Origin: Ophiocordyceps camponoti-saundersi (nom. inval.)
Lineage: Eukaryota > Ascomycota > Sordariomycetes > Hypocreales > Ophiocordycipitaceae
NCBI GenBank assembly: GCA_003339415.1
Contig: PDHQ01000036.1
Span: 1 to 64,000 of the forward strand
Direction of reading: 5' to 3'
Length of the DNA: 64,000 nucleotides
Position 1 is the first letter of the stretch. The number at the start of each line of letters is the position of its first letter. Under the pieces are notes generated by a model that saw only the letters and a list, made by a program, of their open reading frames with translations, did not search any database and was not told where the DNA came from. Of the stretch, positions 23,741 through 34,547 are shown one piece after another. A program made the translations under genes and the position numbers.

Positions 23741-24576
23741 GATGCTGCTGCTGATGGCCGTCGGCTTGCGTCGTGTGTAAGCGTTCGACGGAGCGGGGGC
23801 ATGTCAGGTCAGCTGTTGTTGTTTTGATTGTGACATGAGAAGCTTAGAGGTCGGTTGATCGAGCGTGTCGCATATAGGGTAAGTCACAACGACAATTCAG
23901 GCCTTTCATCAACATCACCATCTGCTTTGACTGTGAAGTAGGGAATGCGTACCCCTGAATATGCTTACCCTTTATGTACACATCACGAGACATTGATCTA
24001 TTGTGAACGCAAAGTCTAGAGACATTTGTATGTGCCAGAGACTGGCGATTCACATCCAATCAGAGCTACAAGATCGGGCTCTTTGAAACTTGCACCGCTG
24101 TCTCAGACGAACCAGGGATCTTTGTCAAGGAAAGTTGCGATATGATCAGTTTCTAAAACTACCTATGTACATAAAGATAGATGCCGAGTATTCAAGCAGT
24201 TCAGGGATCAGCCGCCTATTGCTAGTGTGTCCATCACCGAAAGCCGCAAGATTTTACCGGACAGCTTTCGCATTTACACATACATACCTAGGCTTCGGTT
24301 CCTCCGTTACTCATCTACCTGTCTGGTCCAACACAATCCTCATATCAAAAGTCCGATACAAACGTGCGTTACCGATAGAGTTGGGACATCGCATACTAGA
24401 CATAAGTGCCGGATGGCTGTAGACTCTGGTTGCCAGATCAAAGTTCCTGGCGTCGGCTAACTCGTCACGTCGGAGAATATATCACGACTTGCCATGAAAT
24501 TGGCGCGATGCCTTATTTGTTTGACAGTATATTTGCTTCTCGGAAAAAGGCAGTATTGTTACATGTCTTGATGTCA
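23741..24576. other. Intergenic region LCL3-PUP1
   Basis: About 840 bp hold the LCL3 promoter and the 3' UTR of PUP1. I see no coding signal, RNA gene or repeat of note. Confidence 0.6.
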
Positions 24577-25450
24577 TCAAGGATCGATGTCCATCCTCTC
24601 ACCCCCAACCGGCACCTCTTGGACGCTCACATATCGGCTCATTTCGCTTTTCTTGATTATCTTCTCGTTGAGAACAGCAGTTGTACCCTTTGGAAAGACG
24701 TAGCTTTGAAGCTTAGCGCTCTTCTCGTTGGGCTTGATAAAGTTGCGCATAAGAGTAGTCTTTTCATTCGTGATGACGGCCACATCGACATTGGATCCAG
24801 ATCCCAAGTCGTTGAAAATTCCGGCCAGGATGGCGTCGCTGGCTAGCTTGACAGCGTCTTCGCGCGTCATATTGGCTTTCCAACGGGTTTCGAAGACGCT
24901 CATGGCGGCCAAGCTACCGCTGCCCATGGCGACGTAGGGCAGCTTATCCGTGCTGCCATGGGCGTGGACGGTGAAGAGATGGGTGCCGGTGGGATCGCAG
25001 CCGGCAATGACGAGGTAGGCGCCGATGTATCCCTGATAGCGGAAGAGGTGTTGCTTGAGGAGTGTCATGCAAGTGACGACGCGAGGCTTGCGGCCTGTCG
25101 AGAGGGAATGGAGCTCGAGCTGAGAGGATATGAGGCTGGTGGTGAATTCCGTGTCGGCGGCTGTGCCGGCTCCGGCGCACCAGATCTGTGGGGAGATGTA
25201 GTGCAGCTTCTCGCAGTTTTTGTCGGCGACAATGGGGCCTGAAGTGGCGCGGGTATCGGCCGCGATCTTTTACCGGGCGCCTTGTCAGCAGTAAGAAGAG
25301 AACAAGAGAGAAAGAGGGACGAACAACGACGCCGCCGTCATAGATGCATCCGACAATGGTTGTTCCCGTGCTGGTGGCCTTGGGCAGAGGCAGCCCTCGA
25401 GCGTGAAGGGCCGCGTTGCGGTTGTAGTTGGAGAAGTCGAAGCCCGGCAT
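24577..25450 (-). CDS. PUP1: 20S proteasome subunit beta 2 (trypsin-like)
   Basis: Two exons (25325-25450 and 24577-25266) give 271 aa. The 58-bp intron has a weak donor (GTTCGT) but a TAAAAG acceptor, and splicing restores [20 protein letters not shown]. The propeptide is residues 1-29; autocleavage after Gly29 would expose catalytic Thr30 (motif TSTG-TTIVG). Downstream the subunit has the expected [20 protein letters not shown] block, the [11 protein letters not shown] segment and a C-terminal extension of the beta-2 type that reaches around beta 3. It acts in the core particle as the trypsin-like site. It is divergent from NUP159 with about 400 bp between starts. Confidence 0.96.
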
Positions 25451-25859
25451 TATAGCAGTTCTGGAGGTCGACGAGCCCGAGCTCGGGCTAGGACGACGAG
25501 ATGTGTTTCGGAAGCTGAATGGCGAATGTGACGAGAAGTAAGTGAATCGGGTTTTTGGGAAGTGGTCAGTTGATGACGGAAGCCGTGAAGCTGCCTTATT
25601 CGTAGCGACGTCGAAGGAGTAGGGATTGCATCAAGTACACTGTGCTGTCGACGGCTGGTCAGTGCGCATATACAGTGCAAGGCTAGGTCGCTAGGTGGGC
25701 ACCTAGCAGCTTATCCAGAGCCACGTGACAGACGCGTTAAATCCTCCCGCAGCTAGCAAACAGTCGCTTTCTCTCCACAGAGAATCATCACAGCTGGAGC
25801 AAGCCGTAGCTCATGCGGCAGATCAACTAGAGGACCAAAGGAGCATCTCGTCTGCAGTC
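25451..25859. promoter_or_regulatory. Bidirectional promoter PUP1/NUP159 with CACGTGA site
   Basis: A 409-bp divergent spacer. It contains an E-box-like CACGTGA at 25722-25728, part of a motif that recurs at other promoters in this window. Transcription start sites cannot be read from sequence. Confidence 0.5.
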
Positions 25860-28800
25860 ATGGCTGCATCATTTGGCGCTTCCTCCAACGGCGTCAACAC
25901 TGGGCCCGATCTCGAGACCATACAAACCGAGGTGAGCGAGCTGCTAGCTTCGTGCTCTCCTCAACCTGCTAACTCTTGAGAATCTAAGGCTCTGGGTTTT
26001 CTCTCTGTTGCTGGTGATGCTAAAGTGCGCCTGACAACCCCGTGGTCGAGCCTACCAGCTCCGACCTCGTCGCTTCTTAGCATCGCCTCGCGAAAGGGCC
26101 TCGTTGCTGCTGCCGGACCTGATCAGGTCGTCATCGCGAAAACCGATGCCGTCCGAAAAGCTCTCGAGTCCCCGAAAGAGGGCGATTCCGATGTCAGGAC
26201 GTTCGAGAACAACAAAATCGTCACGCCCATGCCCATGCGCATCTCGCAGCTTTCCTTTACCGCCGACGAGAACCACCTGATCCTGTCGGCGGAAGCGGGA
26301 GGAGGCCTTGCCGTATATGAGGTGCAGAGCTTCGCCCAGGGCATCGCGCGACCCTCGTTCGAGCTTGCGACCGGTGGGGAATCCTTACGATCGCTGGCCC
26401 CGAACCCAACCCCTGAGAAGGCTGAGTTGTGCGCCGTTGTCACAAACGGCGGCAATCTACACATGGCCAACTTGAAGGAGAAGAGGATCAGCAATGTCCT
26501 TCGCAGTCAAGTTAGCTGCATCAGCTGGAGCGCCAAGGGAAAACAACTATGCGCTGGACTGGCGGACGGCACCATTCACCAGATGACGCCCGACGGGGAG
26601 GCCAAGGCCGAGATTCCGAAGCCGCCGAGCCTCGCGGGTGACTATCATGGTATGATCAAGATGAGTATTTAGCTGAGCCGTGTGCTAACTGAATCGATAG
26701 TATCGTCTTTGACATGGCTGGAAAACAATCTCTTTCTCGCCATCTACACGACAACCAACCTCTCGCCGCCGTCTTCCACGTATAACATCATCACTCGCGA
26801 ACCGCCGGCAGCCTTCGTCTTCCAGAAGTTAACAGATCCCGTCGAACCTTTCAATCTTGAACAGGCACCCCATCACTCTATTCTCCGACTTAGAGAATTC
26901 CCGCCTGATATCCAGGACCTACTTATTGTGGCGTCAACAGCGTCGACAGATATCGGTTTGTTGAGCCGAAGTAGGGCACCTCTCGCGACTAATAGGGACC
27001 CTAACCCCATTACCGGCGTCTTCACCACCACTGAGCTCCTAGACGACAACAAGCGACCAATACTTCCCATGACAGACTCTATGGATGGCTCCACTCCGGT
27101 CGGCGTCGCTTTGGACCTTTCGAGCAGGGACAAGGTTTGCAAGCCTATTCCTTCAGATGAGGAGCTCGAAGAGAGCCCGGGGCCGTTGCCTGGCCTGTGG
27201 GTCTTGACGCACGAAGGCGTGCTGTGCTCATGGTGGGTGGTGTATATCGATTCTATAAAGCAAGGGACAACCTTTCCCGGCCTCGGAGCTGCTGAGGGGA
27301 TCACAGCCACTCCCTCGAAACAAGCCGCGCAGACAGCTTCCTCGTCTCTCTTCTCTTCCTTGGGCCAAGGTGCCTCCTCGGCTTTTGGTTCGACCGCGGC
27401 TGCAGGACCAGCCTTTGGAGCTTCGAGCCAGCTGGGCCAAAAGCCTTCCCCGTGGGGGTCCGCCGCGCCCATGGCATCGTCCTCTGCGGGAGGCCCCGTG
27501 TTCGGCTCGAGTTCATTTGGAGCCTCTGCAGCCTCCGGTTCGACCTTTGGCAAGCCCAGCGCTATAGGCTTCGGCAAGTCCACGCAATTGGGTATGAGAG
27601 AATCGCCTTGGGCAAACGATGGAGCGTCCGCTTCACCCTTTGGTTCGTCGGCCTTTTCTAGCTTTGCCAAGGGCACGAACAACCAGATAAACGCGCCACC
27701 TTCGTCCGGCGGATTTGCTAGTTTCGCCAAGGAAGGTGGTTTCGGTGCCGTCGCCGCGAATAACAGTAGCGGCTCGAGCGTCTTGGGGAGTGGGAGCAAG
27801 CCGCAGGGCAGCTTCTTTGGCAACGCCGGTGGCTCGGCTTTTCAGACTCAAAAGCCTGCAGGCAGTGGTTTTGGCTCCAGTTCTTTCAAGCTGGAATCGT
27901 CCTTCAAGGCAAACCAATCACAGTCAGAGAGGGATCAGAAACCTTCCGAAGCCTCGGGGACGTCCATGTTTAGTAACGCCTTCCGGTCTGCTCTCACAGA
28001 CGTTGGGGCAAACGCAGCCTCAACAACGATTGCCAAGGACGAGGTCATGGACACGGGTGAAGCACCCGAGCAGACGCCACAGGCTGCTCCATCACCTGCG
28101 CCATTTTCTAAGCCCGACCGAGAATCGTCCACCACGCCAACGTCCACGCCAGCGCCCGCCCGATTTGGGCTTTCCTCTTCAACTGCCCCTGGGACATCGC
28201 TTTTCGGCCAACAGACGAAATTGTCCGGCTCAGGCGGCCTGTTCGGTTCTGGCAGCCAGTCGCCGAAGCCGTCTAGCTTCCCTGGAATATTTGGGCCGCC
28301 CAAAGAAAGCCGCAAGGAATCTCCAGGGCCTGAGACCCGAAATATCAAGATCGAGGAGGCAGAGGAATCTCTTCCGCCCGATGTATCGAGCAAGACGAAT
28401 CTATCGCTAGGTGACTCCAGTTCGACTGCGGCGACGTCCAGTGTGCCTAAGGAACCGCTCCGGACGTCAGCGGCAGGATCGACAGCAGAAGCCGCGCCGC
28501 TACCGCCCGATTTCCTGACTCCCAGAAAGACCATCACTGCCTCCGAGGACAGCTCCACACCGTCGGGAGATGCCATTGACAGAGCCAAAACATCGGAAGA
28601 TGCTGCTGATGCGCCGTTGCCGCCCGATTTTCTCAAGTCAGCCAAGCCTCAGGCTCAGACAGCATCACCCATCCCTGACTCCTCCCAAACAAAATCGGTC
28701 CGGGAATCAGAAGCTGCATTCGAGTCGTCGCAACAGGATCCATCGGCCATTTCACTTGGTCACGATGCTGATGAGGTCACCAGCGATTTCGAGGATGAAA

Positions 28801-30284
28801 ACGTGTCCGAAGGCAGCGGCGTGGATGTTGCCGAGGACCTGAGTCCCAGCGCGGGTGGCCGGACGCCAACGCTGGGCTTCACGCCGCAGAGCTCGTTTGG
28901 CGGCCGGGCGGTTGAAAGCTCTACGCCGGCCGCTGATATGGCAGGGCAGGCTCCCCGCAGGGCGTTGTTTGGCGAGATCGGCCGTAACGCGCCCACGTTC
29001 CTACCGCCTAGTGCGACGAGCCCTCGGTCTCCGAGTCCTATGCGCAGTTCCGTACCGCAGCGCATGTTGCCGTCCGAAAGCACAAGATCAGTCAGTGCCC
29101 CCAACGTGGCATCGCAAATCTTGGGCTTCGGAAAGAGTCTGGGGGCCTCTACGGTCAGCAAAGAGACGATGGCAAAAGCAGAGCAGTCATTCGTCCAGCA
29201 GAATCGGAAAATAAAGGAACGGCAGGAGGAAGAGGAAGCCCAGCCTTTGATCGACGAGGAGGATGACGAGCTGCAGAAGGTTTTGGCCTCCGAGGTTGAA
29301 GGCAAACTAGACTTGGACGAGTTCATCGCATACTCTAACGTGGCGCCGCCTGGGAAGGATAGTATCCCGTCCCAAGTGGAAGCCGTCTACCGCGACATCA
29401 ACTCGATGATTGACACGCTTGGTCTCAATGCGCGCTCCGTCATGGCTTTTTTGAAAGGCCACACGGAAGGGGCGAAAGAGGGTGGGCGAAATAAGGCGGA
29501 TCTCGAGATGCCGGACGATTGGGTTCTCTGCGAGGTGCCCGAGTTGGGGGCCGTGCTGGACAAGGAACTGTACGAAGATCTCGAGGACGGCCGCGTGCAG
29601 GACCTGGACGACAAGCTGGACGCGTGCCACGAGATGACACGGGACATGCAGCGGCTGAGGGCCAAGCAGGAGGATCTCCGGCGTGTCATGGTGGCACGTC
29701 TCGACCCGGAGCAAGTCGAGGTGGCGCGGACACTGCCGCTGAGCGCCGAGCAGGCGGCTCAGCAGAACGAGCTGAGGCGGCAATTTGGCATGTTTTCTAA
29801 GCTGCTGGCGCAGGCCGAGGAGGCGCTCACGCTTCTCAAGACGAGGATCGCATCGGCTTCCAGCTCGTCAGGCAAGGGGTTCAACAGCGTGCCGACGGTC
29901 GAGGCCGTGATGCGGACCATTACAAAGCTTACGTCGATGGCGGAGAAGCAGAGTGGCGACGTTGACGTGCTTGAGACGCAGATGCGGAAGATTGGCCTCG
30001 GAACGTCGAGCCGAGATGCATCACCCATGGTAACGCCGCAGTCGAAATCGGCGCTGACCTCGACGCCGACGCATAGGTTCCGCCATAGCCTCTCGGGGAG
30101 CGTCTCGGTCGGGTCGGCGGGTGCCCGGGCTACGCCGCCGAGGAAGAAGCTCAGCGGCTTCAGCAAGGATGAAATGGAGGACCTGATGGAGGAGCGGGCC
30201 AGGAGGCGAGCCGTTCTGGATAGGTTTAAGAGTTGCATGGAGACGAGGGGCGTCAACGTTTGGAACATGGAGGATATCGAGTAG
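25860..30284 (+). CDS. NUP159: Nucleoporin Nup159/Nup214
   Basis: Three exons (25860-25931, 25989-26649, 26701-30284) encode 1,438 aa. The introns are 57 and 51 bp, and the second has a perfect branch site CTAAC. The protein starts MAASFGASSNG, followed by a seven-bladed beta-propeller-type N-terminus (about 20-420), which in homologs binds the DEAD-box helicase Dbp5 for mRNA export. A long Phe-Gly repeat region (about 430-800; FGSS, FGAS, FGKS) follows, then an acidic/Ser-Pro linker with two copies of PLPPDFL (844-850, 883-889). The C-terminus (about 970-1350) is alpha-helical and would join Nup82/Nsp1 on the cytoplasmic face of the pore. Length and order match the family. Confidence 0.93.
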
Positions 30285-30762
30285 GCTGGGGAAGTATGCG
30301 TATAGGGCTTGGAAGAAGGAAGGCCAGATGAGGTTACTGGAGAGTCTCGGTCAGATCGACTTGAGCAGCCGTCCTATTATGATTGTATAGCCTTTTGTCT
30401 CTATCAGGACTCGGGAGTTGTGCGGACAATAATGCATGGTTAGGTGGAGAGGCGAATAGCTTGGCATCTTTGCGTTCGTAACTCGACTGTCTGGCTATAT
30501 ATATATACTTTCCTAACCACCTACTAACCTGCTACTGACCAGTTGTATGTCGGTAGGCGTCTGGACATGTATAAACGAAGCCGTCCAATCAATTCATAAC
30601 ATCATTCAGCAGATCCTCACCCGAGACTTTGAACTTCTTCGCCGCGATGAAGACCCCCTTCGCTAACAGCTTGGTAAAATCCTTCTTGGCATGATCAACC
30701 CACTCTCCGAAACATCCCACATTGCCGTCCGACTAGACGTACATACACACAGGGTCAACCGA
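30285..30762. other. NUP159 3' flank
   Basis: A short region between the convergent ends of NUP159 and the small secreted-protein gene. No feature is seen. Confidence 0.5.
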
Positions 30763-31062
30763 CTATTGCTTGGCAAGCAAATCCTGAGAAGGCTTGGGCA
30801 GGGGAAGGGGGCAAGGTTTCCTCTTCTGCAGGTATCGTGTATGTATGTTACTCACATCGCAGGCGGGCGATGAAGTCCCCGACCGTTTCCGTAGTACCTG
30901 ATCCCATTCATCTTCTATCATGATATCGAAGTCGAGGGTTTTTCCCATCGGGTTAGGCCGGGTGTTACCGTGTGGGTTTGCCGTTGGAGAGTCATTTTCC
31001 TTTTTTACTGGCGCCGCGTATGCGCCGATGAGGAATGTGAGCATCAGAGTAGAGGGCTTCAT
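30763..31062 (-). CDS. Small secreted protein (99 aa), unknown
   Basis: This frame starts with a textbook signal peptide (MKPSTLMLTFLIGAYA, cleavage likely before APVKK) and ends after 99 aa. The mature part is polar, with one dibasic-like KR at about 59-60 and another at about 81-82, and only two cysteines. A perfect splice donor GTGAGT follows codon GAT at about 30,855, with a possible acceptor ..CTCAG at about 30,784, also in frame. A spliced form (about 75 aa) that removes the KRKPCP part is therefore equally possible. It is not recognisable as a known family. Candidate secreted effector or peptide precursor; expression unproven. Confidence 0.5.
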   Translation of the reverse strand: MKPSTLMLTFLIGAYAAPVKKENDSPTANPHGNTRPNPMGKTLDFDIMIEDEWDQVLRKRSGTSSPACDVSNIHTRYLQKRKPCPLPLPKPSQDLLAKQ

Positions 31063-33072
31063 GATGAGACTGTTTGTTTGCTTTGCCGGTTACTGATGGG
31101 TTGGTTTTTTGTTTCGGGTGTGAGGCGTGGTGGTTCTTGAGAGTATGGCTTGATGGTTTTCTATGATGGGGAAGCATCTCGCTACTTATACATACTCATA
31201 CGTATGGGACTCCGTCCTATCATGCTCGATGAGGTGAAGAGACGTTCGTAGGATGATTCAGAACATGCCATGGTAGTTGGTACCAAGACAGAGGTTGAGG
31301 AAACTGCGCTGGTTTCATCAAGGTGGTTTTTATAGTTTTCATCATCTTCGTGATGCCCAGAACTCATAGATGCTGATACGAAGCTTCTGCATAACATTAA
31401 TACGAGGGAAGCCTCTACGGCTTTTAGATTCCAGGAGAAGCTGATAGGAGAAAAGGCTTCTTATGGCTTAGAGTTACGTTTATGAACATGGGTGTACGAT
31501 GCCCTGTTTCTCAGGGTTCGGGACTGAGCCGGATTATGTTTCTGGCCTCTTTCCGGCTTAAAGGGTCAGGAATCACTGCTCTTCATGTATATGCCAGATC
31601 ACACCCGTTCGCACATGCATGGTAGGTACATATCACCTACATCACCATGATACCTCGAAGTATAACCACGTTCATTTCCGTTGCAACTACCGGTCCCGTT
31701 AACCGAAATCTGAAATGCGGCACGATCCTTCACGTTAGGCAGAATCGAATTCACCATTGGCGGAGGCAGTAAATCCCTTACAGTCTTGAGTGTCTCTTGG
31801 CTCCCGGCCTTACGGATCCTCCGAGGCTGTGAAAGATCCCATCAACTCATGAAACTATAAGTAAGATTCATCCTTCATGCTACTTTCGAAAACTGCGCAT
31901 GGGATCCTCTTCAGGGAGATGGACATGATGTATCCCCAAGTTAATCGATCGAGATGTCTTGGCGGGAATCTTGACGATCTCCGGGGCTTCCACTGTTTAT
32001 CAGGTGTAATATAGGTATGTACATATGTAATTGTCTATCTCTGTATATATGTATGAAGTGAATGAAATGTAAAGTCTCTTTCTCGAGATAAAAGACCATT
32101 TGCTTGGCCACCTGTCCCCCTTTTCCTGGCTTCATCGTTGGACTTATAGAAGTCATCAGTCCTTGGGGGCGGAGGGTCTCTTGCTTTGATCTCAGAATCC
32201 TGTGGCGGATTACCTTTCTTTTAAGACTTTACAGGTATAAACTCTCACTGCAGCAATTTGAATGTGTGTCAAGGTATGTATGTCTGTATGTATGTTCATC
32301 TATCCTCACACGACGCACACTCCATAGCCATCTACCTACACACAAAGCATGGAAAAGCCGGCTCCCACATTGCACAGACACGCACATGAAGGAATTAGTG
32401 AGATTAAAAGGCACCTGGATGGCTTCTATCCGAGTTAGTTAGATGCCGTTCAGTAAAGGGGCATCGCGAGATAGGAGTCGACATTCCACTCATCAGCTTC
32501 AGGCAGCCACGAGTTGTTCAGACCTTGCATTACGAGTACTTCTCGTATAATTTGGAATCACTTCGACACATCTCGATATCTCGTACTGTATGAACAACTC
32601 TTACACCCCAGCAGAGGCCAAATGGCTGCCAAAGGAGCATCTCGCCGAGCACTTACACATTAAGCTAATGTCGTCGTCGCCGATGTATTTAAAGCATATA
32701 TTCATTTAGCAGCTATATGTGGATGTATGTATGTACGGAGTCAGTATGTAGCAAACGCGGCAGCGCTTCAACGGGGTGATATCGGAGAAAAAGCGGGTCT
32801 CTTCTTTTTTTTTTCTTTATCCGCTGGCTCTTATCGATTTTCCTCTGCCTGCGCACGACAATTCCATCAGTCTTCCTCCTCGTCCCCTCGTCGACTCTCG
32901 TCACTCTACTCGTCCTCGTCCTCGAGAGCTGCCTACCAGCCTACCAAGGTAATCAGGAACTCATCCCTCAGACCTAAACACCTGATTCGCACGGTGTCTT
33001 CTGTCTATCTATCTCCCCCCAATCTGCGTGTCACACCCACCTTCATCGTTTTTTTTGCCGTAGCCCGTCAGA
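31063..33072. other. Intergenic region without recognisable gene
   Basis: About 2 kb between the small secreted protein gene and RPC40. It holds short tatgtatg repeats (around 32,020-32,050, 32,270-32,300 and 32,715-32,735) but no coherent frame on either strand. The last 350 bp, pyrimidine-rich with a GGTAAT donor-like site at 32,949, may be the RPC40 leader, possibly with a 5' UTR intron. Confidence 0.55.
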
Positions 33073-34223
33073 ATGGCCCCATCACAAGGCGCCTCGCGGC
33101 CAAGCGCAGAGGAGCGCGAAAAGCGAAAGGCGAGCAGTGGAAGACGATTCCTCCCTCAACAACTCAATGCTGACGACCCTCTTCGTAGACGGTCGGAATC
33201 AACTTGGAGACGATTACGGACGTGACGTCGACCGACTTTCCAGGTTACATCCGCGGCGAGGATGAATCTTTCAACTTGGACGACTTCCGTTCCGGCGTCT
33301 CCGTCGAATTCCACCACAACGAGCAGTTTGACGCGTCCTTTTCACTCATCGGCGTCGACGCCTCGCTCGCAAACGCCTTTCGAAGAATCCTCGTAGCCGA
33401 GATACCGACGTTAGCCATCGAAAACGTCTACATCGAGAATAATACTTCCGTCATACAGGACGAGGTGCTGGCTCATCGACTTGGTCTCATCCCCTTCACT
33501 GGCGGTCGTGAGGGTATTCACGAATATATGCGCTGGCACAAGAAGCCTGAGCCTGGTCAGGATCCTTACGCTACCTGCTTCGATTATAATACCGTTCAGC
33601 TTGAGCTCAATGTCAGCTGCACCGTCAACAAGGACGCCGCTCCGGGCGAAATGGATCCGACTCGTGCCTTTCACAACGCCCATGTGTACGCTAGGGATAT
33701 AGTCTTCGTCCCTACCGGTAAACAGACCGAATACTTTGCGGGCGAGAACGCCATCCGTCCCGTTCATCCGGATATCCTCATCGCCAAGCTTCGTCCGCGC
33801 CAGTCCATCTCCCTGTCGATGCACATGCACAAGGGCATCGGCGGTGATCACGCAAAGTTCTCGCCCGTGGCCACCGCCTACTACCGCCTCATGCCCACCA
33901 TCACCATCACCGAGCCTATCCTGGGCGACGACGCCGTCAAGTTCGCAAAGTGTTTCGCCAAGGGCGTCATCGACCTTGAAGATGATTCCGGCGAGCTCAA
34001 GGCCGTCGTCAAGAATCCGATGAAGGATGTCGTCAACAGGGAGTGTCTACGTCACCCGGAGTTTGAGGGCAAGGTCAAGTTGGGCCGGAAGAGGGACCAT
34101 TTCATCTTCTCCATCGAGAGCACGGGCCAGTGGAACAGTGACGAGCTCTTCCTCGAGGCCGTCAAGCACCTGAAACAGAAGTGTGAAAGGCTAGAGCAGC
34201 AGATTATCGACATGGTCGAGTGA
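33073..34223 (+). CDS. RPC40: RNA polymerase I/III shared subunit AC40
   Basis: The protein is the alpha-like AC40 subunit (363 aa), which pairs with AC19 in Pol I and Pol III. The main exon 33189-34223 carries the alpha N-terminal motif ASLANAFRRILVAEIPTLAI and the conserved SVIQDEVLAHRLGLIP block. The frame is closed upstream by TGA/TAG at 33171-33188, so a 5' exon is needed. ATG 33073 gives MAPSQGASRPSAEEREKRK, and only a GC-AG intron (33130-33188, GCGAGC..TCGTAG, branch GCTGAC) joins it in phase to TVGINLETITDVTS, matching the family N-terminus. The gene call is firm; the exact first splice is an inference. Confidence 0.92.
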
Positions 34224-34547
34224 AGAAGGCTGAAAACAAAGCCCATCCTCTCTCTTCTTTGTGGTGCCCCTTCTCTACGAGTCGGATGGCCGGCTTGCCA
34301 TGACGACTTTTGATCTTTCTTCCCAAGAGTCTAATATTATGTCGTCTCTGGGCCGACCTCTACTGAGAAGACAGAAAGGACGAAACACCGCCTCGTCTAC
34401 CACGTGCTGGTGCGCCTGTTTTGTTGTGTTCTGCCGAGGTTGTCTTCATACCCCCGGGTCCCTCATCCGAATCGCTGCACCACAATGGGCTAGGACGATA
34501 GGGGACGCCACCTTATGATCTTACGAATCCTCATAATCGTGTCGACC
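34224..34547. other. Convergent 3' spacer RPC40/UBA3
   Basis: 324 bp between two convergent stop codons, presumably both 3' UTRs. No other element is seen. Confidence 0.6.

Noticed and set aside
31182..31397. 71-aa frame on the - strand
   Set aside because: No signal peptide, domain or splice support; adjacent to but out of register with the small secreted protein.
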